DNA of 64,000 nucleotides. Origin: Parelaphostrongylus tenuis. Taxonomy: Eukaryota; Nematoda; Chromadorea; Rhabditida; Metastrongylidae. Below the pieces are notes generated by a model that had not been told where the DNA came from, did no database searches, and saw only the letters and a program-made list of their open reading frames with translations. The stretch's first letter is position 1. Each line of letters starts with the position of its first letter. The stretch lies in assembly GCA_019055375.1 (NCBI GenBank), contig JAHQIW010003774.1:1-64000 (forward strand), written 5' to 3'. A program made the position numbers and the translations under genes. Below are positions 35,800 to 47,068 of the stretch, piece after piece.

Positions 35800-38700
35800 A
35801 TGTCGGATTTCTCTGTCAGATCCAGACGACGCGTTGAGGATCATCAGAGAAATACTACGAAATCCTCGATAGCAGCGTCACTTGACGATCACGACACTAA
35901 GAAAGAGTCGGCAAGTACTTCTTCATCGTCGTTGTTTGGGAACTACAATCCACTTGGTGGCATCGCCGCTTTTCGAGCTTCACCTGCACAACTCTGGAAT
36001 TCGGCTCAGGTGAGACGGCTTCTGTGGCTTTACGATCACGTGTGGTTATCTGATTGATCCGATTCAGGAGGCATTTTCTGGTATTCAATCACCTCTACTT
36101 AATTCCGGTGACCAGCCCAGCTCAGGCGATCTTTTTGAGGAGTTTCCTGTACTAAGCATATCTGGCAATCCCCTGGACATAATCGTTTTCACAATGCCGT
36201 CGAGAGATCGAACTGCCGAGTTTAAGACAACTTGCAAGTCTTTGCAGGTTAGCACATTCGAGCTCATTGGTCTTCTTTTTGCCACTTTAGTGGTATTTTT
36301 CTTCCGAGAATTCATTATATCGTATTGGTACTTGTCCATTATGAGGCCACAAAAGCAGCCGATCTCATTCACTGGACAGGAGCATTTCGTAGGAGTGTTG
36401 GTAACCATTCGAAAGCTGAGATTTCTATCTACAGCCCACTTCATCGATTCGAGAAAAAGCCTTTTTTTGACGTTGTTACGGTGGGAAATTCCGTGTGTTT
36501 CGGAGGCACATATTTCTAGCCGGACAGAGCTCTTTTTTGGACTAATAATAATCATTCGATAGCGTATTCGATGCTTATTCCATCGCTGTCCTTAAATCGT
36601 GAAAAGATCGTTCTCTTGCAACGCAGCCAGATAAAACAAATTGAATTTGCGTGTACGTTCAAGCTGATCTTTGGCTAATTCATGAGTCGTTTGGTCAAGC
36701 GGCCACGTGCCCACTGGCACGATGATTGATAGACCTTTCACCGTGCTGAAGACATCGTACAGCGCACGTGGCCGCCTCAGCCAGCCGCGCGTGATTTGCC
36801 AAAGACCACTTTGGTCGCGCATGCGAAATCGACTTATTTTACCTCCTACTTGCAGAGAAGTGGTCGCTTCAGAATATAAGCACAGCGTTGGAATCAGCAA
36901 CAATTAATCTATCGATTGGTTATCAATAGTCCAAAGGAAGAGTTCTTTCCGGAGAGAAATATGCGCGTCAGAGACATAGCTCTGTGGCGAATTTACAGCG
37001 TTATGAAAGAGTCTTTTTTAAAACCTGCCACGTGGTGCTCTAATCAAAACACTAAGCTTTCGAGTGATTACCAACATTTCCATGAAAAGTTCCTCTCCAA
37101 CGAGTAAGATCAGTTTTTCATTTGTCGCCTAAAAATGGACAAGTACAACTAATTTGGTCCCTCAGCATTTCGAGGTTGATAAAGATAGCATTTTTTATTA
37201 CAATAGTACTATAGTGCAGTAAAGTACAATATCCGACGTTTCCGCGGTTTCTCTTTCTTCAGAGCTTGAAAGAGTCGAAATGGTGTGCAAACTGCTTAGT
37301 CTAACGCTTTTGCCACCAAGGTAGATAAAGCTCTATACATAAGCAAAAAATCGCATAGTGAACAACTTTTTTTCTCTCTATATACTAGTATGCAGAATAG
37401 TGTACCATATAAATAGCGCGTCGGGCGCAGTGGTTAGACGTACCCCTGTCGACACTCACGGGAACGATGAAAAGATTGGTGCGCTCATTGTTCACCAAGC
37501 TTTCCATCTTTCCGAGGTTGGTGAATTGGTACCAGACTTGTCTGAGAGGATAGCAGCACTGATTTGATGCACCAGTAGGCCATCAGGAGTCATTGTAAGG
37601 GCCGCATTGAGGGCCATTCAGTCATCTAAAAGGATTCCTGGTGAAGACGGTTGCGTGACACATCCTTCAGAAATTGATTAATGCCGAGAGCTTTATGCTT
37701 TTATAAAGTGTATAGTAGGTGTTACGTGCAAATTATATAGTATATACGATGCGTGGTGTATAAAAGAAGCTGTTTACTGTACAACTCCGTGCTTGTACTA
37801 ATTTCATTCTGCCTCGGTTATAAAAGTACTTGATATAGGAAATCGCATAGTAATTTGACTCTTCAGGCTCTGAGTAGTTGGGTAAAACGGCGGAAACGTT
37901 AGCCATTATAGTTACGATGCTGTATTACAATTGTGACCATCAAATTCTCTTATTATCAATCTCGTAACTGCTTATCAAGAAGACATACTAGAATATTAGC
38001 AGTGCCGAGGTGAATCATAGTCCATCCTGTGAATTATTATGTAGCACTTATTAGATCTGAGCTACACTATCAGTTTTTTTTTGTTACATTTTTCAGATGA
38101 AGGCGCAACCTAATGGATTTATTCCACAAACGAAGAAGGAAATTTTGAATGACTCGGTGCAATTCAATCAGCTTGCAAAGTGAGGTTTATTGTAGTTTTT
38201 GTCTCTCATTATCCTGTTTATACAGGTTACTTTTAGATTATTCAAGTAATTTGCAATGTATTTTGCCTTAAGTAAAATAAAATTGTTTTAGACGAATCGG
38301 TCGCGATCTAAGTCAGACTTGCGGAAAAATGGAAAAGCTAGCCGAGTTGGCTAAGAAGAAAAACCTCTTTGATGAGAAGAGTGACATGGATCATCTTTCC
38401 AGGATCGTTAAAGAGGTCGTTTTTCCCATGAGTTCTGCGTTCTAAGGTTTCATTTTCCTGGGAAATGCATTATGTGACATTCTGTTATCTTTTTTTCTTT
38501 ATTTATTTTAACGACTCGTATCCTATTTACTGTTTGAGTCAGAGAACTTCGTGCTTTCGGTTCGCTTTCTCGCATTCATCCTCCATAAAGCTCTTTGAGC
38601 ATTTCACATGTTGCTCCGGTCGATGCTTGAGGATTTGTCTTTATTGATGTCGTGAATTACTGGTCGAGACATTCTTCAAGTAATCTTGGAGATAACTGAG

Positions 38701-41700
38701 ATTAAGGTGATCACTAAGGAGTTTGTTGATTGACTGCAGGAGAATGATAGGACAGATAATCGAACCACCTCATCGCTCACTACCTCCCTCCCTTATTAAT
38801 TTTGAGGGGTTTAAATTTGATCCTCACTTTTTTATTCGGAAACATGTGAGGAGGAACTCTTTTTTACGTTATGATATCTTTTGTGATCAGAGCACCAAGA
38901 TGGCCTTATGAGATTTGCTATGAGAATTCTACTAGTGGTACTCATTGGGCAAAATTTGCGGCTTCGTAAAGAATTCGTTGTGAGGGAAAGTTCCACCATG
39001 TTAAAGTGACTTTTTGCGCCTGGGCTCTTCGTTTCATAGTTGTCATCTTCTTCGCTGCATCTTATACGAAGGCTTCCAGATGTCCAGTTTTTCTTGTTTT
39101 CAATCGCTCTGGCGTATCGGGAATTGGGACGGTGGTTCTTATGCATTACTAAGCACCAATGACAGTTACGTACGATGGGATAAACGGGTGTATATGCAAG
39201 ATGCATAGCCAGCGGGGTTTCGTCGGGACAGTGGCGAGTAATTCTGAACCAGTTCTGCTGTTCTATGTTTTGTTCCACTTCTGGTACGTCTATATGGTGT
39301 CTGTGTCATGAAAAGTCGATTGCTTTTTGTGTAGCCAATTAACCCTTTTACTTCGGCAACATTTTTTGGTTAATAGGCATTGGACGCCTGCAAAGGACAT
39401 TTGGGCGTGTTTTTAATCAAAATACTTCTAGGAAAGTTTCTTCGATGGCATTCCATTACATAATGACACCAAGTTTTCTAGAACCTAAATTTGCCAATTC
39501 AATACAAAATTTTTATTGGGGTTTGCGTCAATCCTCGTAAGCTGTCTGAGCAGCTCGGACACGAATGTTTTCGCTATACGCCGTAACGAAAGGGATAAAG
39601 TGCTGCGAACGTATTTTTAGAGATTTTATTCACATAGATATGCTGTAACCATGATGGCATATTTGTTTTGAAGTTCCGTTCAAAATTGGAATAGAATGTG
39701 TTCTACAGTGGTAAAATTGTCACAGTACGTTAAGGCGATTTGCATCGATTGTCGCATCTCAACTGTGCGATAGGCATAGTAATTGTTGTGCTAGTTACAT
39801 AATTTTTTGTTGAAGTAGTAGTGGTGACAGTTGGGATGCCAAAGTCGTTTTTACGTGGAACAATCCTGGCAAGTCTGTACAGTGCGAAGCAGCCATTGGT
39901 TGAATGCCAAGTACAAATGAATGTCATTTTCTACGAGTCACTACAGCAAATAGTCGCAATACTAGACTGGGTAAATATTTAGCCCACGATCTTAAAGGCG
40001 CCTAGATAAGTTGGATCCTTAAGATTTACATTTATTAGTTAGAAATATCGTGGTTTATAGAAAGTCAGTCTTTCACTATTTGTTAGAATAAAGCTTTCGT
40101 TAGAGTGAAATATCGGTAACGAATGTTTGATCAATGTTGATAATGTTACTGCGTTCGGAAGTTGAATAAACCGTGAAAATGGATCGGAAAAGCGAGGGTT
40201 ATAAGCTTAACGCTGCTAGCAGAGGTAAAACACCGGTTCAACTCCCTCCTGGGATTGGAAGTTCTATATATCACCGTGGATATGTAGTTGCACAACCATT
40301 ACACTGCTTAGAAACAATAAAATGAAGATACTTCAAGATTATTAGCTAGCCAATTTCTTCGTATTCTGGTAGTAATGGTGTTCCTAGCAGGTCTGGTCGT
40401 GCGTTCTGTTTTCCGTGAATTGTTATTGTATTCGCGTTTATTCCAAGTTGGTGCAAAAGCGATTGCGGTTTTTAGACCGTGCTGAATCCGCAATTACTCT
40501 TGTATTTACTCCAAATGGCGAGCGACCTCAGATAGGTTGACGTTGAGTTCTTCTGCAGCATCTCGTCCAGTCCTAAGAGAATCAGCTTCGACGATTGCTC
40601 TTGATTGGCTCCTTTTCTTTCCGATGTTCTTCATCTTCAAAACTCTAATCTTTTTTACGAAACTTGAAGCTTCAGCGACAGTTTACGTTCGTCAGAATTT
40701 CGTGGGTCGAATGCGTCGTTGATGTTCCGAGCCTTTGCAGGTTCACAGCCCATTTGAACCTTTTCTTCGAACATCAATTTTTGAACCAATAGCGTCCTTT
40801 CCTTGATGTCAAATATATATATATATATATATGATATATATATATATATATATATATATAAGAATCAGCAAGTAGTAGCATTGACAACAAAACAAAGCGA
40901 GAAATGGCCACTGATATGACGTTTAGTTAACAATATATATTTGTGAATTTACACGAATTTATAATCGTTTGAAATTCACTGTCTGAATCCGCAATGTCTT
41001 TTGCACCTACCTAACATTTGGCTCTGTAAGGTGCGTATACTTGCAGAATTGCATAACTTAATGCATCGCCTCGAAGCTTGGTAAACGTATTGTTAAATGA
41101 GGGATGACATTCCTAGCTGTCGCTAATAACATTACTGGAAGTATTTTCCAACACCTTCTAAGTCTGATAACATATTTTGAGCCTTTCATGAGGTTTGTTA
41201 TGGCACTTCTGACACGTGTGACACGTTATGACACGTGTAGCCCCCATCCAGCCTCATTAGTAACACGGTGCCTTTTCGCTCAGTTAGTTCGTCGGGAATA
41301 TACCCCCTATATAAAGGAATCGACGACGAGCTTTTTACACTTCATGTACGGTGAAAGGATCACCGTAGCGTTCTCAAAGTGGTCGATTGTCGATTGCATG
41401 GCTTACGGCTGTGACGTAAGCATACATAAGAATACCTTTCAATCGAGTATTTCTGAGTCTTGGTCCTCTACGACTTCTGAGAGATCTTATTAACGTATGT
41501 GTGCCATAGATTAATAAAATTTCATAGCGTCTTACGAAAAGTAAGTCTGTCACCCAGTTTAGTTAATGTTGAAAATATGATTTATTTGTCAAGATTTTGT
41601 ATCTTTGATTTTCTTCCGAACTTCGGCAGAAACTAATTCGTCCTGTACTAAGTGGTTTTAGCTATTATTTGTAATTTTAAGGAAGGAAAGAATGGGCCGA

Positions 41701-44700
41701 AACCTGTGTAAATAATTCAGTATTAGCCTTTTCTTAATTCCTGAGTCAATCCTATCTGAGAAACCAAGTCATATTTCACATCAGCAAAGTTCGTTTCTTC
41801 ACATTCATCTTTCGCAAAGGCTCGCGAATATCAGTGATTGCAACTGAGTGTTGAGGGAGGGGATCGAACCAACACCTACATAATCAACTCGTCACCAATA
41901 CTACGCTACCTTTTCCTGTATGTGTATATGTACATACATATACATTTACATATACAGCCGTATGTAATATATATATATATTTTTATATATACTGTTACAA
42001 ATTTTGTCATTACTTTGCGGAACTACCTAGGTAATGAGCTTTCAGGATATTACTGGATTGAACAAGCAGATCGCTGCACTTCAGGAGTTCGCAAGAAGGC
42101 GTGGAGGGGCAAAAAATCAGGGTACAGGCCATTCGTAAGTTCATTGAAAGTTCATCATTCAAATTTATGAAATTGGAGAATGTTACGTTGTTCAGCCAGC
42201 TCGTTGTTGTCGGTCTTCAATCTAAATTGGCTAGTGTAAGTAAGGATTTCCAAAGCGTGCTAGAGATCAGTACTGAGGCGAGTTCGACAATTTTATTTAG
42301 TTATTATCCCGTTTATTTTTCGAACAGGAGAAATAGTTTTAGAGTTTAAAACATCAAAAAATTCGACGCGAGAAATTTTCCCGTGCCGAGCCTGTACCCA
42401 TGTCACTGCCATCCTCATCAAATGGCTCTAATGGTAGGTTTTTGAAAGGTGTACTTGTAGAACGTTCAATACAACCGTTTCCTATAGCTGATTCAAGAAG
42501 TGTTTTTGGGCAGCGTTCCATATATGCATTTGTATATGTAGGTATGTATATATTGTATGTATATATACGTACATGAACATATACGTGTATGTGCATTACA
42601 TACATATTATATATATATGCATATATATATATATATATGTATTACTACATGTGTACATGTATGATTTGCGTACGTGGCATAGGCACATACGTATATGTAT
42701 ATAATATTGCGTGTATTTATGCAGAGATATGCGTGTGTATTCATGTTGTTCATATATGCGTACATTACAGATATGCTTGTTTCTTTTTTATCTTAAACGG
42801 TCCATCATCACATTTTTCTGTAGGCATCCCAGTACTAGTTTTCCATTGGTTTTCTCACATTCTCGTCCCAGAGGTTTGCAGCATCTCTTATGTTGTTTTG
42901 AAAACTGCTTGTGGTTTTCATGTCCTCAGTCAATGTGAAAATTACCGGCTGAGTTAAATCTTGTGTTCTCAAAGCTAACAGTCAAGCTAGGACGTTCCCA
43001 CTTAACTATACGAGTGTTGGAGGAAGGGATTGAGCCAACACCTTGCCTGCTGGTTGCCGAAATCACTAACTGCTCGGTACCTTCCTCCCATCTCTTACTC
43101 CACATATTTGTCTATCGATTTCTTATCTATATCTTTACGCATACTGACTCTGAATGCGGGGCGACGTGGCCTTATGGTTGTGATCCGGTCGCGGCGCCGT
43201 GGAGCCGAGCTTCACCCCAGATCTCTCTGGCAGTTAACAACAACGTCCTAATGGAACGCCACTTGAATTGAATGCTAACAGTAGTGGGATCCGCACAGTG
43301 AAAAAAACACTGTGATGACGAACAAATAAAGTGCAAAGTACTACCTGTGATCATTAGCGTAGGTCTGAAGTTCTCATCTTTCTGGTAGATTGCTATCCTC
43401 TCTCAGCTGCATTGTTGGCAGAGCGTTCGGCAACATCACCCCTTTCGTTTGGATTATGTCAGGTCTAAGTTTCCAAACTGCATTATAAGTCCGTGAAGAA
43501 TAGCGTTATGTGAAAGTTCGCTACGGTATCGGGTATTTATAGTCTATCATTCTACATGCCGTAGTGTGATCCCACACTTTCTGTATCGTTCATTGTATTG
43601 AATTATCCTCACATATGCGCATTTTTATAATAGTTTTGTCCTAAATTTTTATGGGCGATACAAAAGAGGTAGGCCGTTTTTCATGTACGTCGTTTTTTTT
43701 TTAAAGGCTAGTTGAAGATTGAGTAGTCACGAGTCTTGCTTAGTTTAACAAAAATTGATCCGTTTAGCTAGTAGGTTGTTACATGAAAGCGAAAAATTAT
43801 GTTGCGGTGTGCATTTGTTATACTTCGAGGATCCTTTAATGAGAGAAATATACTTGTTATGATTATGAACCCTTTTATTGTTTTTACAGTCCGTTCACGT
43901 CTACTTGATGACGATAATCAGCATGGCGTACCTCGTGTGAACAGTGTTACATTAGATATGAATGCTATGGAACAAATGCGAGAGCAGCAGCAGGTGAAGA
44001 TCAACGAAATTATTTATAATTCGCATTATTTTAAGAGCCAAATACGATGTTGTTATAACATAATTTTTTCGAACACCTGCCGTTTCCACGGTTGTGCCTT
44101 TCCAGAGCCTTTTATTAGGTTGGAAAGTTTGTTCTGGGGCACATGAGTATGAGATAAGCATGAGATACTCCGTTGCATATCAGAGGAATATTACAGTTTC
44201 TTATGAGCGATATTCCCTCTGAAGGCTTAGATATTGTTCGTCTTTCGTTTTCACTTTGGTTCAAGCGTTCGCCATGTCCAGCGATACAATCGCAGTTTAT
44301 GTTTTATTGCGTCATTATTAGAGAAAGGGTCTTTCACAGCGAGCTCTAGTTGATGAAGTCAACGAAGTTGAAGAGAAGGCACAACAAGCAAATCTGCTAC
44401 TGGACATTGGTCTCAGCTCTTCAATGACGAAGATCTCGACCTTAAGGATAATCCTCGTCCGGAACGTTCAACAAAGTAGAATAGAGAAAATTTGATTATA
44501 TCTTTGGACGATGAACCATCGTTACTTTGACCAGCTCTGAAACGTAGTGATCTGATGGCGGAAAGTCTTAGAAATCGATGACCTTTATTTTGAACAATAC
44601 TTAATATTGTTTTTGTTTGGAATTTGTTCATGAGCTTTTAATTGTTAACAATTGCCCCAGAACTTCCTCTCCATCCTATTAAGATTAGGTTAGATTTTCC

Positions 44701-46393
44701 TTAATCCAGTAAGCCGACTGTTTCTACTGCTCTAGTAGAAAGATTTATAAGACTTACTTTCAATTGCATTTGAAGCTGAACACTCATTCACATATTTACC
44801 GCTTTTATGAGTCTTTCACCATGTTCTCCAAATGGAGAACAATCGTGCAGAGATCACATGTGCTTTTAGTGTACGTCCCACATAAAATAACTCCTAAACA
44901 CATTTTCTAATAAGTGTAATAACAGGTCTGTAGTTCATTATTTTTTCATCCCTATTCTGATCAGAAGCAATGCACGACATTTTTTTTCTTTTCAGATGAC
45001 TATTTCTGATCAGTCTAACGCTTATGCGCAAGCACGTTCAAATGCGATGGAAACCATTGAAGGTTCTATATCGGAATTGGGACAGATTTTCGCTCAACTC
45101 GCAAGTTTAATTAGCGAACAAGGCGAAATGATCACCAGGTGAGCTTTTTTGTGTTTGACCCACTCCAGAAACATTTTATTCCCAATGCTTGGTTTGAGTA
45201 CACTGACTTTTCTTCCATTTTATAAATTGAATGTGTCCATTTTCTCTGCAATATAGAAAATGGAATGCCCACATTACAGTGACGCCTGGCAAACGTATTG
45301 TTCTACAAAAAAACCTTAGTTTTTGTCATAGATGCCGAGTTGTATCTTACCTAGTAATTATGGCAATCATATTATTAATAAGACTTAGTAATATGCGCTT
45401 GTGGACCAGTAACTAAAGGTGCATCGCGATGCACACGTGGTCTATCAGTCGAAGAGCAGTGAATCAATCAGTCCCGAGCTCACGGCACACGAGCCCTTTC
45501 ATCCCTTCAGGGTCGGTGAAATGGTGACAAAACTTGGTATGTCATACTTATAATAACTATCATATTGCAGTGATTATAACTTAAGGTGCCTTATATCGAT
45601 AGGAATTGTAGCAGAGCGGTGGCCTCGGTGGTGTAATGGTAGCATGGGTGGAACGCTGCCTCTATGGATGAAACGCTAGTTCAACTCCTGCGTGGAGTTC
45701 TAGAGTTTTGCATATCACTCAGCATCTTCAAATACGTATTGTAGCGTCATAAACTTGCTAATGAAGCGGTAAAATAACAGATTTTTGTAGATTATAATTT
45801 GTCTCGTGATGTTTGAAATGCTGAAACAGACTACTTTAGTCCAAGCGGCGTGTAATCGCAACCTTTCCTGTTCGAAAGAAGGCGGTCGTCGTCGAAACAT
45901 TAATCAAAGGCATCATGTAGTGCTTATATACTGAATTTGGGCTATGCAAGAGGCACAATGATTGTCAGCGTTACTGAGTTTTAGAAAGCGATATGTGCTC
46001 ACCCGACCAAACTTGTTAACGGCCTGTGAGTGATGGCCATGATAGTCAGATATTGAAGAATGAAAGGTGGGTAAGCGGTGGCTTTGGTGGTGTAGTGGTA
46101 GCGCGAGCCTCGGTATAGGTGAAACGCCGCTTCTGCTCTCGCCTGATGTGACATTTTTGCTCACCACTCAATTCGCAGATTCACTCATACAAGAGTATTG
46201 TTTGATGTAATTTTGACGTGTATATACGTTCAGGATCGACTCGAATGTCGAGGACGTGGCGATAAATATCGATGCAGCACACACTGAACTTGTCAAATAT
46301 TTTCACACCATTAGTAAAAATCGCTGGTTAATGATTAAAGTTTTTGGAATACTTATGGTATTCTTTATAGTATTCGTTCTTTTTCTGACTTAA
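35800..46393 (+). CDS. syx-5: Syntaxin-5 (Golgi Qa-SNARE)
   Basis: Target-membrane SNARE for ER-Golgi and intra-Golgi fusion. Exons: 35800-36009, 36068-36247, 38097-38179, 38292-38415, 42046-42134, 42196-42277, 42343-42433, 43890-43993, 44996-45138 and 46234-46393. All phases fit, giving 421 aa. Residues 7-11 are RSRRR, an arginine-type ER-retrieval-like signal. M113 precedes DRTAEF (117-122), the SLY1-binding peptide of syntaxin-5. The Habc region contains KRIGRDLSQTCGKMEKLAEL and LNKQIAALQEFARRR. The linker has GLQSKLASVSKDFQSVLE. The SNARE helix has ELGQIFAQLASLISEQGEM (zero-layer Gln at Q363), followed by a C-terminal membrane anchor ending FVLFLT. Intron 6 (42278-42342) has a GC donor. 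Introns 2, 4, 7, 8 and 9 are large and hold SINEs, a mariner copy and a decayed hammerhead repeat. The start could also be M113, as in the short vertebrate isoform. Confidence 0.95.
37420..37710 (+). repeat. tRNA-derived SINE-like family S2, copy (syx-5 intron 2)
   Basis: GGGCGCAGTGGTTAGACG head, then TCTGAGAGGATAGCAGCACTGA, CATTGTAAGGGCCGCATTGA and the end TTAATGCCGAGAGCTTTATG. Confidence 0.7.
40817..40861. repeat. (AT)n microsatellite (syx-5 intron 4)
   Basis: Near-perfect alternating AT with one GATATAT break; it can form a hairpin. Confidence 0.9.
41170..41330 (-). repeat. Decayed hammerhead-bearing element, family B (syx-5 intron 4)
   Basis: The minus strand keeps the family flank (CACCGTGTTA, AGGCACCGTG, then CACACGTGTCAGAAGTGCC), but the core reads CTAATGA and lacks GAAA, and the helix III region is expanded into repeated ACACGTGT. 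Predicted inactive. Confidence 0.45.
42519..42640. repeat. TA/TG/CA-rich simple repeat (syx-5 intron 7)
   Basis: Alternating purine-pyrimidine ATATGTAT/ACATATAC sequence. A similar shorter tract lies in intron 4 at 41919-41992. No coding meaning. Confidence 0.85.
43155..43335 (+). repeat. SINE-like family S3, copy (syx-5 intron 7)
   Basis: GGGGCGACGTGGCCTTATGGTTGTG head, CTGGCAGTTAACAACAACGTCC, and GTGGGATCCGCACAGTGAAA followed by CACTGTGATGACGAAC: complete head and tail. Confidence 0.75.
44115..44679 (+). mobile_element. Deleted mariner element (syx-5 intron 8)
   Basis: Left end TTAGGTTGGAAAGTTTGTTC and right end (reverse complement) ATAGGATGGAGAGGAAGTTC both lead into TGGGGCA, making imperfect terminal repeats of ~27 bp flanked by TA. 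Inside, a broken plus-strand frame reads GHWSQLFNDEDLDLKDNPR followed by PERSTK, the FR.GDFDLED.PR.GRP region of mariner transposases. At about 565 bp it has lost the catalytic domain. Confidence 0.7.
45615..45730 (+). repeat. S1 SINE copy (syx-5 intron 9)
   Basis: GGTGGCCTCGGTGGTGTAATGG, AACGCTAGTTCAACTCCTGC, and TTTTGCATATCACTCAGCATC tail. A second copy lies 350 bases on. Confidence 0.7.
46070..46175 (+). repeat. S1 SINE copy (syx-5 intron 9)
   Basis: GGTGGCTTTGGTGGTGTAGTGG and a TTTTTGCTCACCACTCAATTC tail; the B-box-like part is decayed. Its ~130-base upstream flank also occurs before the S1 copy at 56845, so the repeat unit is longer than the tRNA-like part. Confidence 0.65.
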
Positions 46394-47068
46394 TTGGTTG
46401 ATGGTGATTCGGCATTGATCAATTCAATATCATTTTGACCTGAAATTGTCTTAGTTACTAATTGCAGAGTCTATATGGGATCAAATTCTAGGGTTCTGTT
46501 CAATATGGTGTCGTGAAAGTGTAAAGGTTTGCTCATTTCAACACGAGCAACACCGAGTTCGGTTAGGTATCTGACTGGTGTTTAGTGTGTCTTACAGATT
46601 TTATAGATATTGTGATATGATATTATAAGTGGATATCTCCCTTCCTCTAACGTTCCATTATTACTTATGTTTTTCTCCTTAAGAAATCTAGCGGTAGGCG
46701 ACTCATTCCTGTGTTACTAAGACTTGCTTGACTGAAATACAATTTTCTCCATACAACTCCGTTCAAGATCAAATATAGTTGTGATGTATTTGGTTATTAT
46801 AAAGCTAATTTATTAGTCTTCTGTAGTGCCTTACCATTTACTGGTTCACCCGACGAGATATTTCATTTGTCGTCAAGTTTGGCCTCGCTTGTTTGATTCT
46901 GTTTGGGTTGGGTTTGTTTGATTTCATCGTGTGGAATCAAAATCCATTCACATCGTTGAGATGAAGAGTGAAAAACGTTTTAGTCGTTGTTGTATACTTT
47001 CGTTAAATGCTTCTTTCACTTCAGGATCAATCGTTAATTGAAGGGAATTAGTTTATCACTCTGTCCAG
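46394..47068 (+). other. 675-bp gap between syx-5 and sel-11, possible operon spacer
   Basis: No frame or repeat recognised. A strong 3' splice site, TTCTTTCACTTCAG, ends at 47024, 44 nt before the sel-11 ATG; a second AG sits directly against the ATG (47068). Either could be a trans-splice acceptor. The same-strand order matches what I recall for C. elegans F55A11.2 and F55A11.3, but 675 bp is longer than the typical ~100-bp operon spacer. Confidence 0.4.

Noticed and set aside
35183..35844. Long Lys/Glu/Arg-rich and Phe/Leu-rich frames
   Set aside because: Both are translations of the pyrimidine tract; low-complexity artefacts.
37865..37915. Hammerhead-like GGCTCTGAG...GGCGGAAACG
   Set aside because: The core is too far from CTGANGA...GAAA to claim even as a clear relic.
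38832..39278. 148-codon minus-strand frame inside syx-5 intron 4
   Set aside because: No recognisable family and no splice support.
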